NCBI GenBank assembly: GCA_019925095.2
Contig: CM034389.1
Location: 14,577,435-14,641,434, forward strand
Source: Dendrolimus kikuchii
Lineage: Eukaryota > Arthropoda > Insecta > Lepidoptera > Lasiocampidae
Direction: 5' to 3'
Length of the DNA stretch: 64,000 bases
Every line of letters begins with the position of its first letter. Positions within the stretch are counted from its first letter, which is position 1. Positions 10,601 to 20,547 of the stretch are shown here, piece after piece. The notes beneath the pieces are model-generated. The model did no database searches. It was not told the DNA's origin and worked only from the letters and a program-made list of their open reading frames with translations. The position numbers were made by a program, and so were the translations under genes.

Positions 10601-13600
10601 CCGCACATGCATTTTTTAATAAACCTAACATCTTGTTTGCTGTAAAAGGGGGATGGGTATTGTTTCGAGCGGCGTGTCCTTTGATTTGTGCCCATATTAG
10701 TTCTATACTTCTATAGCATTGTACTGGCAATGATACGGCCGAAGTTGAAGAACCCAATGACCACATTCGGCGGCAACTATTTCGTCGGTAATATATCTTT
10801 TAGGAAGGCTTTTTTTCGATTTTAAAATATTCACTAATTGTACTTTTAATAAAGTATTATCCACATTTTCGCCATGACGTTGGAGCCAGTCAATTATCTC
10901 TTTTTTTTTATTAGCCTGTGTCGGCATTTCATCAATTTGTCTGGAGTGATATGTAGCGTTGTCCATAATAATTATCGATGGTTCTTCCAAAGATTGCACC
11001 ATTTCTTTAAACCATCCTTCGTAAATATCCGCATTCAATTCTTCGTGGTAGTCAACTGTTTTCTTGGATTTAAAGGCCAATAAAGTATCTGACACGAATC
11101 TTTTCGTAGACCCTGCATGGCATATGATAAGGCGTTCACCTTTTCCCATTGGCACTGAACTAGTGGAAGCGGCGGTGTCGTCAGTCCAGTTCTTAGATAC
11201 TGTGTGGTTTGCATTTAACCAAGTCTCGTCAGTGAAAATAACATTTGACCAATCTGATATCTTTTTGGCTTCGATCAAAAATTCGCAGCGAGCCATAGCA
11301 ACGTCGTGACGCTCCATCAATATTTTACGTTTGTCCGACTTTTTATAATAAAATCCAATTTCTTTCAAAACCAAGCTTAATGACGATTTTTGGCCATGGA
11401 ACAAACCACATTCACATAAAGAAACAACAAATTTTTTAAGTGTTGGAATTTTTTTGCGCAAGTAATAGTCATATATGACGGCGAATAGCGTCAGACACAC
11501 ACACGACGTGGTTGGCGTTTTTTCTTCGGCGTACGAAGCTTATTTTCCTGCATGCCGCTTGTACCGAAAGCTTCTGTAGTAATTTTTGAAACAGTAGGTT
11601 CACTAATTCCTAATGCGGCCGCAAAACGCTCTCGTACTTGCGACAGTGGTAATAGTGGGCCACCATTTTGATACTCTACTTGAAAGTAATTGCGAACCTT
11701 GATAACCAGTTCTCTCGCCTGCTTTTTCAGAACAGATCCTTTAGGCAGTTTCATATTTGACAGCTGGGCAGCAATCAACACGGAGGAACACAAAATACAC
11801 AATACACAATGTAACGTATGGATAATGTGAAAAAACTCAGCGAACAGAAATGTAGTGACTTTAGAGCACGACCGTCTTGTTACGAGTGACAGATTAAAAC
11901 AAACACAAAATGGCGGTAGGCCATTGAGTGTTCCCAGCTTGAAAAAATATATTTGAATGTTTTTGTTGTATTTGTCTTTGTTCAAAACATAATAAATATA
12001 TGCGATCAATATCATTACTTATTTGGTCACAACACTACAACTATCAAATTAGAACTGTCATCGAGAAAATAAAGAAATGGAAATAGTATAGTGATGTTTC
12101 TTAGAGGAATAATAAGTTTATTTTATTTTTGTTTTAATTTGAAGGATATTTAATTAGGCAAAAACTCAATCAAGAACTTTTTTTATCACATTGCACGTTA
12201 AGGTTTACATGTTCCTAACTAAAATAAATGACCATGAGTATATAGATGCCAATTTTTATATTACGGTTATGAAGATATGATTTCTATTAACTTCAGTCAA
12301 AATAGTGCAAGTAGGTATTTGAATTTTTTCTTGCACCGAATATTCGGCATTTAAACCGAATTTCGGCCGAATGCCGAAGTTCGGCTCAAGCTGCCGAAAT
12401 TCGGTAAACCGAATGTAAAACAAATTTCGGCCATCCCTACTACCAATGGATTGTTTTAGAGACTCCAAATTAACATGGCGTTTAGAGCAAGTCGTACTCT
12501 CTAAAACTGACCATAAATCATAATCCAGCGGATTAAGATCGGGACTAGACGACGGCCAGTCTTCAGCTCTGATGAAGTCCGAAACGTTCGTTTCCAACCA
12601 AGACTGTGTGGACCGAGCTTTATGACCCAGCGCCGAGTCTTGCTTCAAGAACCATTCTTGGTTATTGAACATGGTGTTGTTAAGGGGCTTAACTACCTTC
12701 TCAAGAATGCTATCTTGATACACTTGTGCCAATGTTTTGATACCTTTTTCACAAAAATATGGCTCAGTCACTCCTTCATAGCTAACACCCCACCAATCCA
12801 TCACTGAAGACGGATAATGCCCACGTTGGACTCTGTCAACTAATTGAGAAGCTTCCTTAGAGCTTTGAGCATAAATACGGTCATTTTGTTTGTTAAAATG
12901 TTGCTCAATTGTAAAAATATTCTCATCCATAAACAAAATTTTTCTGTGACCTCCCTTTGCATACCACTTTGGTAGTTGTTTCGATTTTACCACCCTATTC
13001 TTTTTTAAAGTATGAGTTAAGAAATGACCAGTGCGTCTCTTATAGGCTGCAAGTCCTAAGTCATCTTTTAAAATACGCGACATGGTTCTAGGTGATATCT
13101 TCATCTCCCGAGATAAAATCTTTTGCTTTCAGACAGGATTTTTTCGAATTCTTTCCTTTACTGCTTTGACCACCTTTTTCGTACGAACACTACGTGGACG
13201 GCCAGATCTTTTTCTGTCACAAACAGAGGAGGTCTCATTGTACCTATTAATAGCTCGGTACACAAACATTTGACTAATACCAAGAGTATGGAGAGTTTTA
13301 AAAATTGCATTTGGCTCCATGCCTATTTTGTGTAATGCAATCACAGCGATTCGGTTATTTTTATCGCCCCACTCCATTTTAATACCGCAAAATGATGTAC
13401 AATGTATTGGCGCCAAAATGAGAAAACACAATGAACAATCATATAAAAATGACATTCCAAATTCAAATGTAATATTTCGTTTCTTTTTAATTGTAACAGT
13501 ATTTATGGCCAGACTAAGTATATATATAGGCTTTTTGTTACTAAATTGTGTGTTATTGTTATTTTCTAAAGATTAAATTGCACGTAAAGTCTACATTTAT

Positions 13601-15021
13601 TTCATGAACTGAAATGATATACATCCCAATATTACCTTTGAGCTCAATGAGTTAAACCATGTAATTTGAGGAATTTGTTTGTATGATAGAATCAAGAAAT
13701 ACTATAGAAAACAGATTAGACAATATCATAACCCACAGCTAGGTGCTAGGGCATTTGCCTATCTGCATGGCTACCCCCTGATGAAGAGTGTACCACCATA
13801 ACAATCTTGACCTCTATTCTAGCATTAGCACCCAGGTTTCTGTGCCCTGTTCAGGACGAGTAGCACATTTGGTGTTTCAAATGTCCATAGGTGATGATAA
13901 CCACTTTTCACCAGGTATGTCATCATGTCTGCTGTACTCTAGAAATAAAAAAATACTATAGGGTAACCAACATTAATACACCCCTTCACATCTACCCAAC
14001 ACTGTATATCTAAATTCTGCATAGTTATGTTACTAGGTGTATAAATTAAAATGCATTAAGTTAAAGATAGTCAACATTTAATTGCATTCCCAATATTATT
14101 ATTCACAATAGTCTCACTGGTATTTATACACTTTTGCATTCTCTTGCCAGTCCTTTAATACATACATACATACATAACTTCACGCCAGTTCCCTTGCAGG
14201 GTAGGCACGAACAACAGAGTGCCATTTAGGCTTATTCTTACACACCTCACTTGCTTCTTTGACATTCTTACTCTTGTCATGCACGCTCGTCTGTTCTTAA
14301 GGCTCCTGACATCGCCTTCTGCTAGTACACGATCAATTTGATCATGGAAGGTGTGTCGTGGCCTTCCACGACTTCTGCATCCATCCACTTTTGCATTGTA
14401 TATCTGTTTAGTCATTCTTTCATTATGCATTCTTTCCACATGCCCGAACCACCGGAGCATTCCTTTCCTTACCTTCACCCCGACACTCTCTTTCTTACTT
14501 CGGTATTACGAACGCGGTCCACGAGCGTCACTCCGCAGATTTTGCGCAGGGCTCGCATCTCGACCGCGTTTACTCTACTTTCATGCTCTCTCTTCCATAC
14601 CCTCTCGCTTCCATACGTGAGCGTAGGTACCAGCATCGCGTTGTGTACGGCGAGCTGGGCCTTCTGGCTGAGGTTTAATACCAGTCTGTAACTATATAAC
14701 ACAGTTTTCATAACTATGTATACTTTCAGTCATGTGAAAAGTAAAAGTTCTAGTGAATAATTAATATAATAATTATTATTTTGTTGCAGAGGTAATACAC
14801 CGGAAACCAGAGGCACAGCTTTTGTCGTATATGAAGACATATTTGATGCTAAAAATGCTTGTGATCATTTGTCAGGTTTTAATGTGTGTAATAGATATTT
14901 AGTGGTGTTGTATTATAGGTCAAATAAAGCATTCAAAGGCATGGATATTGAGAAGAAACAGGAAGAACTTGATACACTTAAAAAGAAATATGGCATATCT
15001 ACTGAGGAATTGCGAAAATAA
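7632..15021 (+). CDS. SF3B6: Splicing factor 3B subunit 6 (SF3b p14), three coding exons
   Basis: Coding exons are 7632-7661, 7756-7874 and 14790-15021, all with GT..AG borders (donors GTACGT and GTAAGT; acceptors TTTTAG and TTGCAG). They give 126 aa against 125 in human. The product is the small RRM protein of the SF3b complex in U2 snRNP, which sits next to the branch-point adenosine in the nucleus. Family features are all present: the N-terminal [20 protein letters not shown] segment with RNP2, Tyr22 at the position known to contact the branch-point base, RNP1 RGTAFVVYE, and the [12 protein letters not shown] tail. Intron 1 is 94 bp. Intron 2 is 6915 bp and packed with transposons, all outside the coding exons, so the gene looks intact. 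An AATAAA at 15017-15022 overlaps the stop codon. The start is unambiguous. Confidence 0.96.
7756..7874 (+). CDS. SF3B6: SF3B6 coding exon 2
   Basis: Encodes [18 protein letters not shown] through RQIRV, which is the first half of the RRM including RNP2. It splits a Val codon (GT|A) at the GTAAGT donor. Confidence 0.95.
7951..9741. mobile_element. Fold-back element with nested inverted repeats
   Basis: The outer arms begin GCATAAAGGCGGAACC at 7951 and read the same on the opposite strand ending at 9741. Homology extends about 140 bp inward on both sides, through a GGTACAATAACG block and an ATTAATAAACAATACAAT block. Inside are a smaller inverted repeat around 8341-8445 and the very large palindrome at 8634-9354. 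No coding sequence is present. It is inside SF3B6 intron 2, and its right arm abuts the last codons of the maT relic. Confidence 0.7.
8634..9354. repeat. Giant palindrome, arms ~350 bp, core near-perfect
   Basis: The two halves mirror each other around about 8993. In the inner part, 8870-8973 and 9013-9116 differ at only about two positions over ~103 bp. That core includes a GC-rich CGAGCGAGCGAAGCGAGCG stretch and TTAGGTTAGGTTA. The outer arms (8634-8870 and 9116-9354) are more diverged. If transcribed within the SF3B6 pre-mRNA it would fold into a long hairpin. Confidence 0.85.
9835..12439 (-). mobile_element. IS630-Tc1-mariner element with long-spaced DDE, nested in maT
   Basis: The tips are TAGGGATGGGCCGAA at 9835 and the mirror TTCGGCCATCCCTA ending 12439. 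TA lies at both ends, as for TA-targeting elements. Just inside each tip are several more CGAATTTCGGCCGAA-like words, that is, subterminal repeats. The length is 2605 bp. It sits inside the maT transposase gene, so it is younger than that copy. Confidence 0.8.
10440..11754 (-). pseudogene. Transposase with DD83E-type spacing (Sailor-like), frameshifted
   Basis: The start codon is at 11754 ([17 protein letters not shown]). The N-terminal frame (11491-11754) has a helix-turn-helix ([19 protein letters not shown]) and a basic stretch [10 protein letters not shown] frame change near 11495 leads to 10703-11500 with IIFTDET-type first Asp ([13 protein letters not shown]), MDNATYHS as the second Asp and YNAIELIW as the catalytic Glu. 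I count 83 residues between the second Asp and the Glu, far more than the usual 34-41. A direct duplication of ATAGAAGT at the Glu shifts the frame, and the tail continues as [14 protein letters not shown] in 10440-10720. From memory this spacing matches the DD82E Sailor family of the same superfamily; that assignment is inferred. Confidence 0.72.
13735..13945 (+). repeat. Diverged SINE-A fragment
   Basis: Matches the middle and 3' part of SINE-A (CACAGCTAGGTG, GGGCATTTGCC, TGGCTACC, GTCCATAGGTGATG) and ends in AAATAAAAAAATA. It lies in SF3B6 intron 2. Confidence 0.6.
14155..14711 (-). mobile_element. RTE-like LINE, 3' fragment
   Basis: Two frames (14475-14711 and 14155-14478) encode the end of a LINE polymerase: [20 protein letters not shown], then [13 protein letters not shown] and [14 protein letters not shown]. 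The sense 3' end is a (TATG)n microsatellite at 14155-14175. It is truncated at the 5' side. The RT core is absent. Confidence 0.8.
14790..15021 (+). CDS. SF3B6: SF3B6 coding exon 3
   Basis: Starts after TTGTTGCAG, completes the split Val codon, and encodes [20 protein letters not shown] through [12 protein letters not shown] and TAA. It carries RNP1 and the C-terminal helix that binds SF3B1. Confidence 0.95.
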
Positions 15022-15869
15022 ATGCATAACTGTTTTGTAATTTATAGTCTTTATTTTTGCAACTAGGTTTAATCTAGTCCCTAAAAACTATAGGTGTAAT
15101 TAAGCTTTACAATGATAGGCAAGTTTTTCTGACATTTTGCAATTATTGTCTTTATGGTGATGGAACACACTATAAGCAAACTTGCATATTGTGATAATCA
15201 TGTGTGAAACCCACCAGTCTACCCTAAACAAGTGTAGTGGGTGGACTATACATTCCCTAACAATGAGAAAGCCTGAACCTTGTAGTAGATATAGCAACTT
15301 CAACTAGTATGTTTATAGGCCCGCTATACTCAACCTGCACCCCACCTGGCATACTACATAGTTCTATAATATATATAGGTCACTAGAAATTTAATTGGAC
15401 ACAGATTCAGCTTTAATAATACAAATCATTGACTCTTATTTCCAACAACTTGTATTATCAGAGAAAAAGTGTCCCAAAATTATTTCCAGGTTTTAAGAAA
15501 AAAATATTATTTTTAATTGGCCCACATCACTGAAGAGAAACAAACTTATACATGTTATTAAGTACTTATTAGAGAAAAAGATTATTGTTTCCGATAGATC
15601 ACTCTGGATTTAAAACTTTGTAATCACAAAATGTCAACATATTGAGGTTGGCAGGATTATTGAAATAAAAATTATATGGTTATTTTTGATGGTATGCTTT
15701 TATTTGGGTGCATGCTGGTGTATAATATCACTGAAGTTTAATTTTATATTGAGCCAATTGTAAATAACCTAAGGGCTATATCAAAATATAATAATTATTA
15801 TTTAAGAATACACATACGATTGATATTTTTTTGTGAATATTTTAATTTAGAAAAGTAATAAACCTACGT
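15022..15869. other. 3' flank of SF3B6, no further gene seen
   Basis: AT-rich. A 67-codon frame on the minus strand at 15100-15303 has no recognised domain. Confidence 0.4.
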
Positions 15870-16085
15870 ATTGACGGCTTTAAGAGCGGTATTTTATTTG
15901 ATTTTTATTCCGACGTTTCGGCCACTTTTCACTGCCATTGACCACGGGTACTGGAAAGTGGCCGAAAACGTCGGAATAAAAATAAAAAAAAAACGTATCG
16001 CGCTTAAAATCATTAGAACAAAATTTTAATATGGTACACATAGTCGCGAAAACTTAAGAAAATACTATTAGAAAAAGAAATTTCA
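15870..16085. mobile_element. MITE-D copy (GACGTTTCGGCC inverted repeat)
   Basis: Left arm: GGCTTTAAGAGCGGTATTTT, ATTCCGACGTTTCGGCCACTTTTC. The right arm mirrors it through GAAAGTGGCCGAAAACGTCGG, GCGCTTAAAATC and CGCGAAAACTTAAG. The arms are separated by a short loop near 15942. The same arms recur at 20786-20880 and flank 42545-46120. Confidence 0.7.
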
Positions 16086-17984
16086 ATTTATGATATAGAC
16101 CTGTTTTAACATTTAAACACTTACTTGGTCTTACAATTGGCAGACTATTATTTGGATATATATTGAGTACAGTCTTACAACTACTTAGATAAGATCATAA
16201 TGTGAATTTCAGACAGTATTTTAATTGATCTAAAACAGCAGCAGAAATCACAATACATAATTGTCCCTTCACAAGATTATCTATGCAAAGGTTACTATTA
16301 TTATAATCACTAGGTTGAAACATTTCTTGCATTACGATAATCTTGTTAAAAGACTACGCGCTACGCATCCGAGGATGCCGCCAAGACGAATTTTCGATAA
16401 AATTACTAATTAATTGAAATGAGAACAACAAGGCTGTATACGAACCATAGTAGCCATAAAAATGCTAGGAATGACAATCATCGAATAATACGTGTAAATT
16501 CGAGAAAATGCCATAATGCTACATTTCTATAGGGCCCCACAATTCGTTCTTCTCTTGGGCTTTGATAATACTACATTTTATTATTTAAAATGTACTTAAA
16601 GGCCATCTCTATAAAAAATATAATAATATAATTTCTTTGACCACACTAATAATAATATGTGTAAGAATAACAAGAACTGTCATGGATCAGTTTTCTTAAT
16701 AAGAATTGTAATGAAAATAATAAATTATATAAAATAACATATTAATATTTTGTAGCGAAACTTGTATGCTGAACAGACCAAAAACTTGTAAATCTCTGTA
16801 AAAACGTCTTTATACCACCTATTATATGCATCATGTTTTTGTTTGCAAATGATTTGCTTAATTAAAACATTTAAAGTTTCCACAAGTTGCTTTTAGATTG
16901 TCTTGGCCTTTAAAATGTATATATTAAATAACAAAATGATAATTGAAGGTCTAGTGACCTGTTTTTACATATCTCAAAACGCAACAGAAGAATGACTTGT
17001 TGCATTACCTATATATAATTTAGGATAATAAATCACAACCAAATCCTAAAATATTTATAATATATAATTTAGGATTTAGGGGCTTTTTAAAATTTTTTAT
17101 CTGTGCAGAAACAGAGAAAGAATAATGTTTCCTGCGGCCTGTTGTACGAGGTGACAAAACAACCCACGGCCAAGTGGTAATAATTTTTTAAACTAAAATA
17201 CAATAGTTTTAATGTCCAACGCAAAATGCGTCCTGTGTTAATTGAAAAGCAATTAAGTAAAGTGCTTACTTCAATAAATTTAACAATTTATTTAACAATG
17301 TTTAATTTAAGAAATAAATGGTACATAAAGCATAGCCACAAATATAATCATTGTAACACTTGGCTGAGAAGATGTCTATTTGGATATATGAACTAAGGCT
17401 CAAAAATATATTAAACAATCTAAATAGAAACAATTGATATTAGTGGAGTATTTGCTCAGCTAAATTCAGTCCCTAGCTCACGACTGGATAGGTGTCCTAT
17501 ATCAGTTAAACAGTCAATAAAGAACAAGTTTACTGACCCCACTTTCAAAACAATCTTACAAAATCAAGTAAACACATTTATTATACATTAAAAATACGTG
17601 TCAAATAATGTCTTTAGAATTAAATGGTTCGTCTTTATTATAATATCTGTGAGAAGATATAACATATCTTTATTTAGGAATGATACAAGAATACATGTAT
17701 CTGACAGATGATCAGGATACACAAAACACTGTAGTGTCGAGTAATGTACGTAGTTTTTTTTTATATTTATCTATTATAATATTTTTAATACAAATTAATG
17801 TCACTAATTGCCGGTTCCTTTGTCTTAACGACCATTCATTTGCCTATCGGTTAAAATTTCACATAAGCTCCATACAAGTAATATCAAAATTCAACCGATG
17901 GTAAAGCAAGTGAATGGATAGTAATAGAGTCCAGAATACTTTAACGGAATAAATGTTTTATCTACAGACAATGTACTAGTAACT
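16086..17984. other. AT-rich intergenic stretch
   Basis: No gene seen. It contains one recognisable piece at 17095-17175, the 5' part of SINE-A (GCAGAAACAGAGAAAGAATA, TTTCCTGCGGCC). The 74-codon frame at 17680-17904 has no domain I recognise. Confidence 0.4.
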
Positions 17985-18105
17985 ACGTACTGTTTACTTT
18001 AAGGTGACTATTATTAGTCACTGCGACTAAAGTCACAATTCTCGGCAGTGAGGGAACGACTTAGAAGAATATTATTAGTCACGTTACAATAAACAGTAAT
18101 TCGTA
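17985..18105. repeat. Small imperfect inverted repeat (MITE-like)
   Basis: ACTGTTTACTTTAAGGTGAC on the left is mirrored by GTCACGTTACAATAAACAGT on the right, with ATTATTAGTCAC words inside both arms. Confidence 0.5.
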
Positions 18106-18369
18106 TAAACATTCTCGTAAGATATTATTGAATAATCCTTTATATAATATAAGAAATTACTAACAAAGTCACGCCTGTAGTGTATATGAATTATATTCCA
18201 AAAATGTACACATTATAATTTTCAGTACAGTGATTATAGATCCCCAGAGACGTTTGCTGAGTACATTTTTAATGGAATATATATAATATTTATTAAAAGT
18301 GCAACTAATTTTTATCCCATTATTATTTTATTTAAGTATGAGTAATAACTTGAAATTATCGTTATGTTT

Positions 18370-19060
18370 ATGAAGATGACATATGGGTGCCCCACGAACT
18401 CGAATAATCGCCAGCGCGTCGAGACATGACATGCACTGTTCAACAGGCACACAAACGAAGGAATTTTGAACCGCATTGTTACCTGCGACGAAAAATGGAT
18501 TCTGTTTGACAATCGCAAGCGCTCATCAAGTCGGTTGGATCCTAGTTCAGCACCTAAACAATGCCCTAAACGAAAATTGACCCTAGCAAAATGATGGTCA
18601 CTGTTTCGTCATACCAAACGGGATGAGCAATACTGCAGATGTGTACTGCGAAGAACTGAAAACAAGGATGGAGAAGCTCGCACGTCTCCAACCAGCTTTG
18701 GTCAATCGCTCGTCTCCGGTGCTCCTGCACGACAACGCGCGACCTCATACTGCATAGCAGGCGGTCACCAAGTTACAAGACAGTGGAAGTTTGGAAGCTC
18801 TCCGTCGTCCGCCGTACTCACCAAATCATGCGCCTACAGACTTCTATTTCTTCCACAATTTGGCTAACTTCTTGACGGGAAAAAAATTCAGCGCGAGATG
18901 CAGTACAAAATGCCTTTGAACAATTTGTTGCCTCCTGTCTAGCTGATTTCTTCAAGAAGGGCATCAAAAGACTGCCATTGCGTTGGCAAAGATGCATCGT
19001 TTGAATGGGTGCTCACTTTGATTATTAGAAATAAAAAAATATAGAAAAAAATTACATTAA
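18370..19060 (+). pseudogene. mariner transposase relic
   Basis: Several frames on the plus strand together read as a mariner catalytic region: NEGILNRIVTCDEKWILFDN with the first catalytic Asp, a PKRKLTLAK motif, then fragments around the second Asp and the C-terminus (LAKMHRLNG). There are at least five frame changes or stops, and the N-terminus is missing. It is closely related to the mariner at 5329-6622, since the same NEGILNRI..DEKWIL segment is shared. Confidence 0.75.
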
Positions 19061-19977
19061 CTTATTTAATAAAAAAAACAGCAATGTCATAGGTAGACAT
19101 ATAAGCATTTCGGCTACACTTTTTGCGATACAATAGATGTGGACGAAATCACAATTATTCCAAAGTAGATCGGTTTACAAACTCTACTTGAAGCACATAT
19201 AAAAGTGATGTCTAGTCTCTAAAACATACAAATTAAGATAATAATCAACAATAAAAGGTGCATCTTGCTTGAAATCAAACCGAAGCGAACAAAGAGTTGG
19301 CAATACAAAAGCGTCAACTATAAACATATAAGTAATTTAGCAATGTGATTGGTTAATTATTTTTCTTAAAACTTCAGTTACTTTTTTGGTCGCTCTTGTG
19401 TGACTGAAGCTGTATACAACATAAAATATGACAATCGGTGATTGCGCAATTTCATTTAACCGGTCGCGGTGTCAAGTCAAGGTATCCATTGAATACTCAG
19501 CAATCCTAGCTTTTTACTGCGGTCAAACACTATATTATGTAATACGTTTTTTATTAGTCATTAATTTTGCAGAAATGAACCGCAGCGTCCGTTGCTAGAT
19601 CGTAAAAATTAAATTGCATTTTTTGATTTCCTTTTATTCAATATACATTGTATTATTCTGGAATACCTGTAATATAAATAATTTTGAACCTTTTAGAATT
19701 TTTATTTTCTGAGTAATATTCAGAAATGGAACAAGATTTTAAATTTGAAAATTATGGTATAAAAAGCATCTGAAGTATCGACCTGCTAGCTCTGTATTGA
19801 TTTTGTTTGTGTATTTTAGCAGACACACTGTTAAACAGACAGATAAAAATTCTAAAGTTGCATTTTCACAATCTGCTGGTCCGAATTAGCCCCCCTTAAA
19901 CAATTTATCAATCTTAAATTCATTGTAAAACCACGCCACCCCAAAAATATTAATTACAGTAAAATTATTGTAGATAG
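19061..19977. other. AT-rich, nothing recognised
   Basis: No open frame or repeat could be supported. Confidence 0.4.
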
Positions 19978-20174
19978 ACTAGCGGTTCTGGCAGAAGCTG
20001 TCTTGTCCTGAAAAAATAAAATCTAGAACTCGAATCCAGCACCACTTACCGGGTCTAATTATGAATTTGAATCATTCTCGAACCCACTTGAACACACAAA
20101 AAGTCATAAAATCCGTCCAAAGGTTTAGGAGGAGGTCAGTGAAATACACACGAACAGAAGAATTAACAAATAGA
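19978..20174 (-). mobile_element. Helitron-like non-autonomous element
   Basis: On the minus strand it starts TCTATTTGTTAATTCTTCTG and ends with a hairpin-prone segment and CTAGT (complement of 19978-19982). It aligns along its length with the plus-strand copy at 42873-43069. Confidence 0.65.
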
Positions 20175-20183
20175 CTGAATGTG

Positions 20184-20265
20184 TTTCTTTTTATTGCTGT
20201 AGCACAGAAAATGGTTGCCGTCGCCGATGGACAATAGCAATACCAGAGGTCCTGCCAATGTGCTG
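20184..20265 (-). promoter_or_regulatory. TDRD7 3' UTR end derived from SINE-A, with AATAAA
   Basis: Downstream of the TDRD7 stop codon the transcript strand reads GTCCATCGGCGACGGCAACC, then CAGCAATAAAAAG. This matches the 3' tail of SINE-A (GTCCATAGGTGATGGTAACC then CTGCAATAAATAAA). The poly(A) signal AATAAA is the complement of 20190-20195. It is the first such signal after the stop codon. Confidence 0.6.
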
Positions 20266-20314
20266 TAGGCCTTGAAGGAGAATGTTATAAGAATATACAT
20301 ACGCGTGTTGTGCA

Positions 20315-20547
20315 TTAGGTGGCGGCCGAGAGCAGGCGCGCCCTGCCCTCGGCGACGAGCTGCCGGTTGAGGTACACGTCCTCGTCGGTGGAGGTGTCGA
20401 TGAGGTCGAGCGTGAGCAGCGGCTCGTGCGGGTTCAGCGGGTCCTTGCCCACCTCCTTGCAGATGCCCACAAATTGCTGCTCCACGCACAGCTCCTGGAA
20501 CCTGATGCAGTCCTCCACCGTCCAGTCCTGGTGCAGGGGGCACACGT
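20315..20547 (-). CDS. TDRD7: TDRD7 coding exon 17 (C-terminus)
   Basis: Acceptor TTTTCGCAG. Encodes [20 protein letters not shown] through [20 protein letters not shown] and ends LLSAAT-stop. This is the SNase-like half after the last Tudor barrel. Confidence 0.93.

Larger units (their letters stand above)
9742..13377 (-). pseudogene. maT-like transposase (DD37D), frameshifted and split
   Basis: The start codon is at 13377 ([19 protein letters not shown]), followed by a helix-turn-helix and a basic [11 protein letters not shown] stretch. A frame change near 13130 leads into the main frame 12256-13104, which carries FMDENIFT (first Asp), [10 protein letters not shown] (second Asp) and [13 protein letters not shown] (third Asp). 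Thirty-seven residues separate the last two Asp, as in maT elements. The reading is cut after ESLKQSIG by the nested insertion and resumes at 9834 with a degenerate tail ending in [10 protein letters not shown] and a stop at the fold-back boundary, preceded by a TGG-to-TAG type stop. It is not functional. Confidence 0.8.
9742..13518 (-). mobile_element. maT-like (DD37D) transposon relic, interrupted
   Basis: An IS630-Tc1-mariner element reading right to left. Its 5' terminal side is near 13497-13518, where TAACAGTATTTATGGCCAGA resembles a terminal repeat. The matching left terminal repeat was not found. The transposase is split by the 2.6-kb insertion at 9835-12439. The C-terminal codons resume at 9834-9742 and stop at the edge of the fold-back element. 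Confidence 0.7.
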
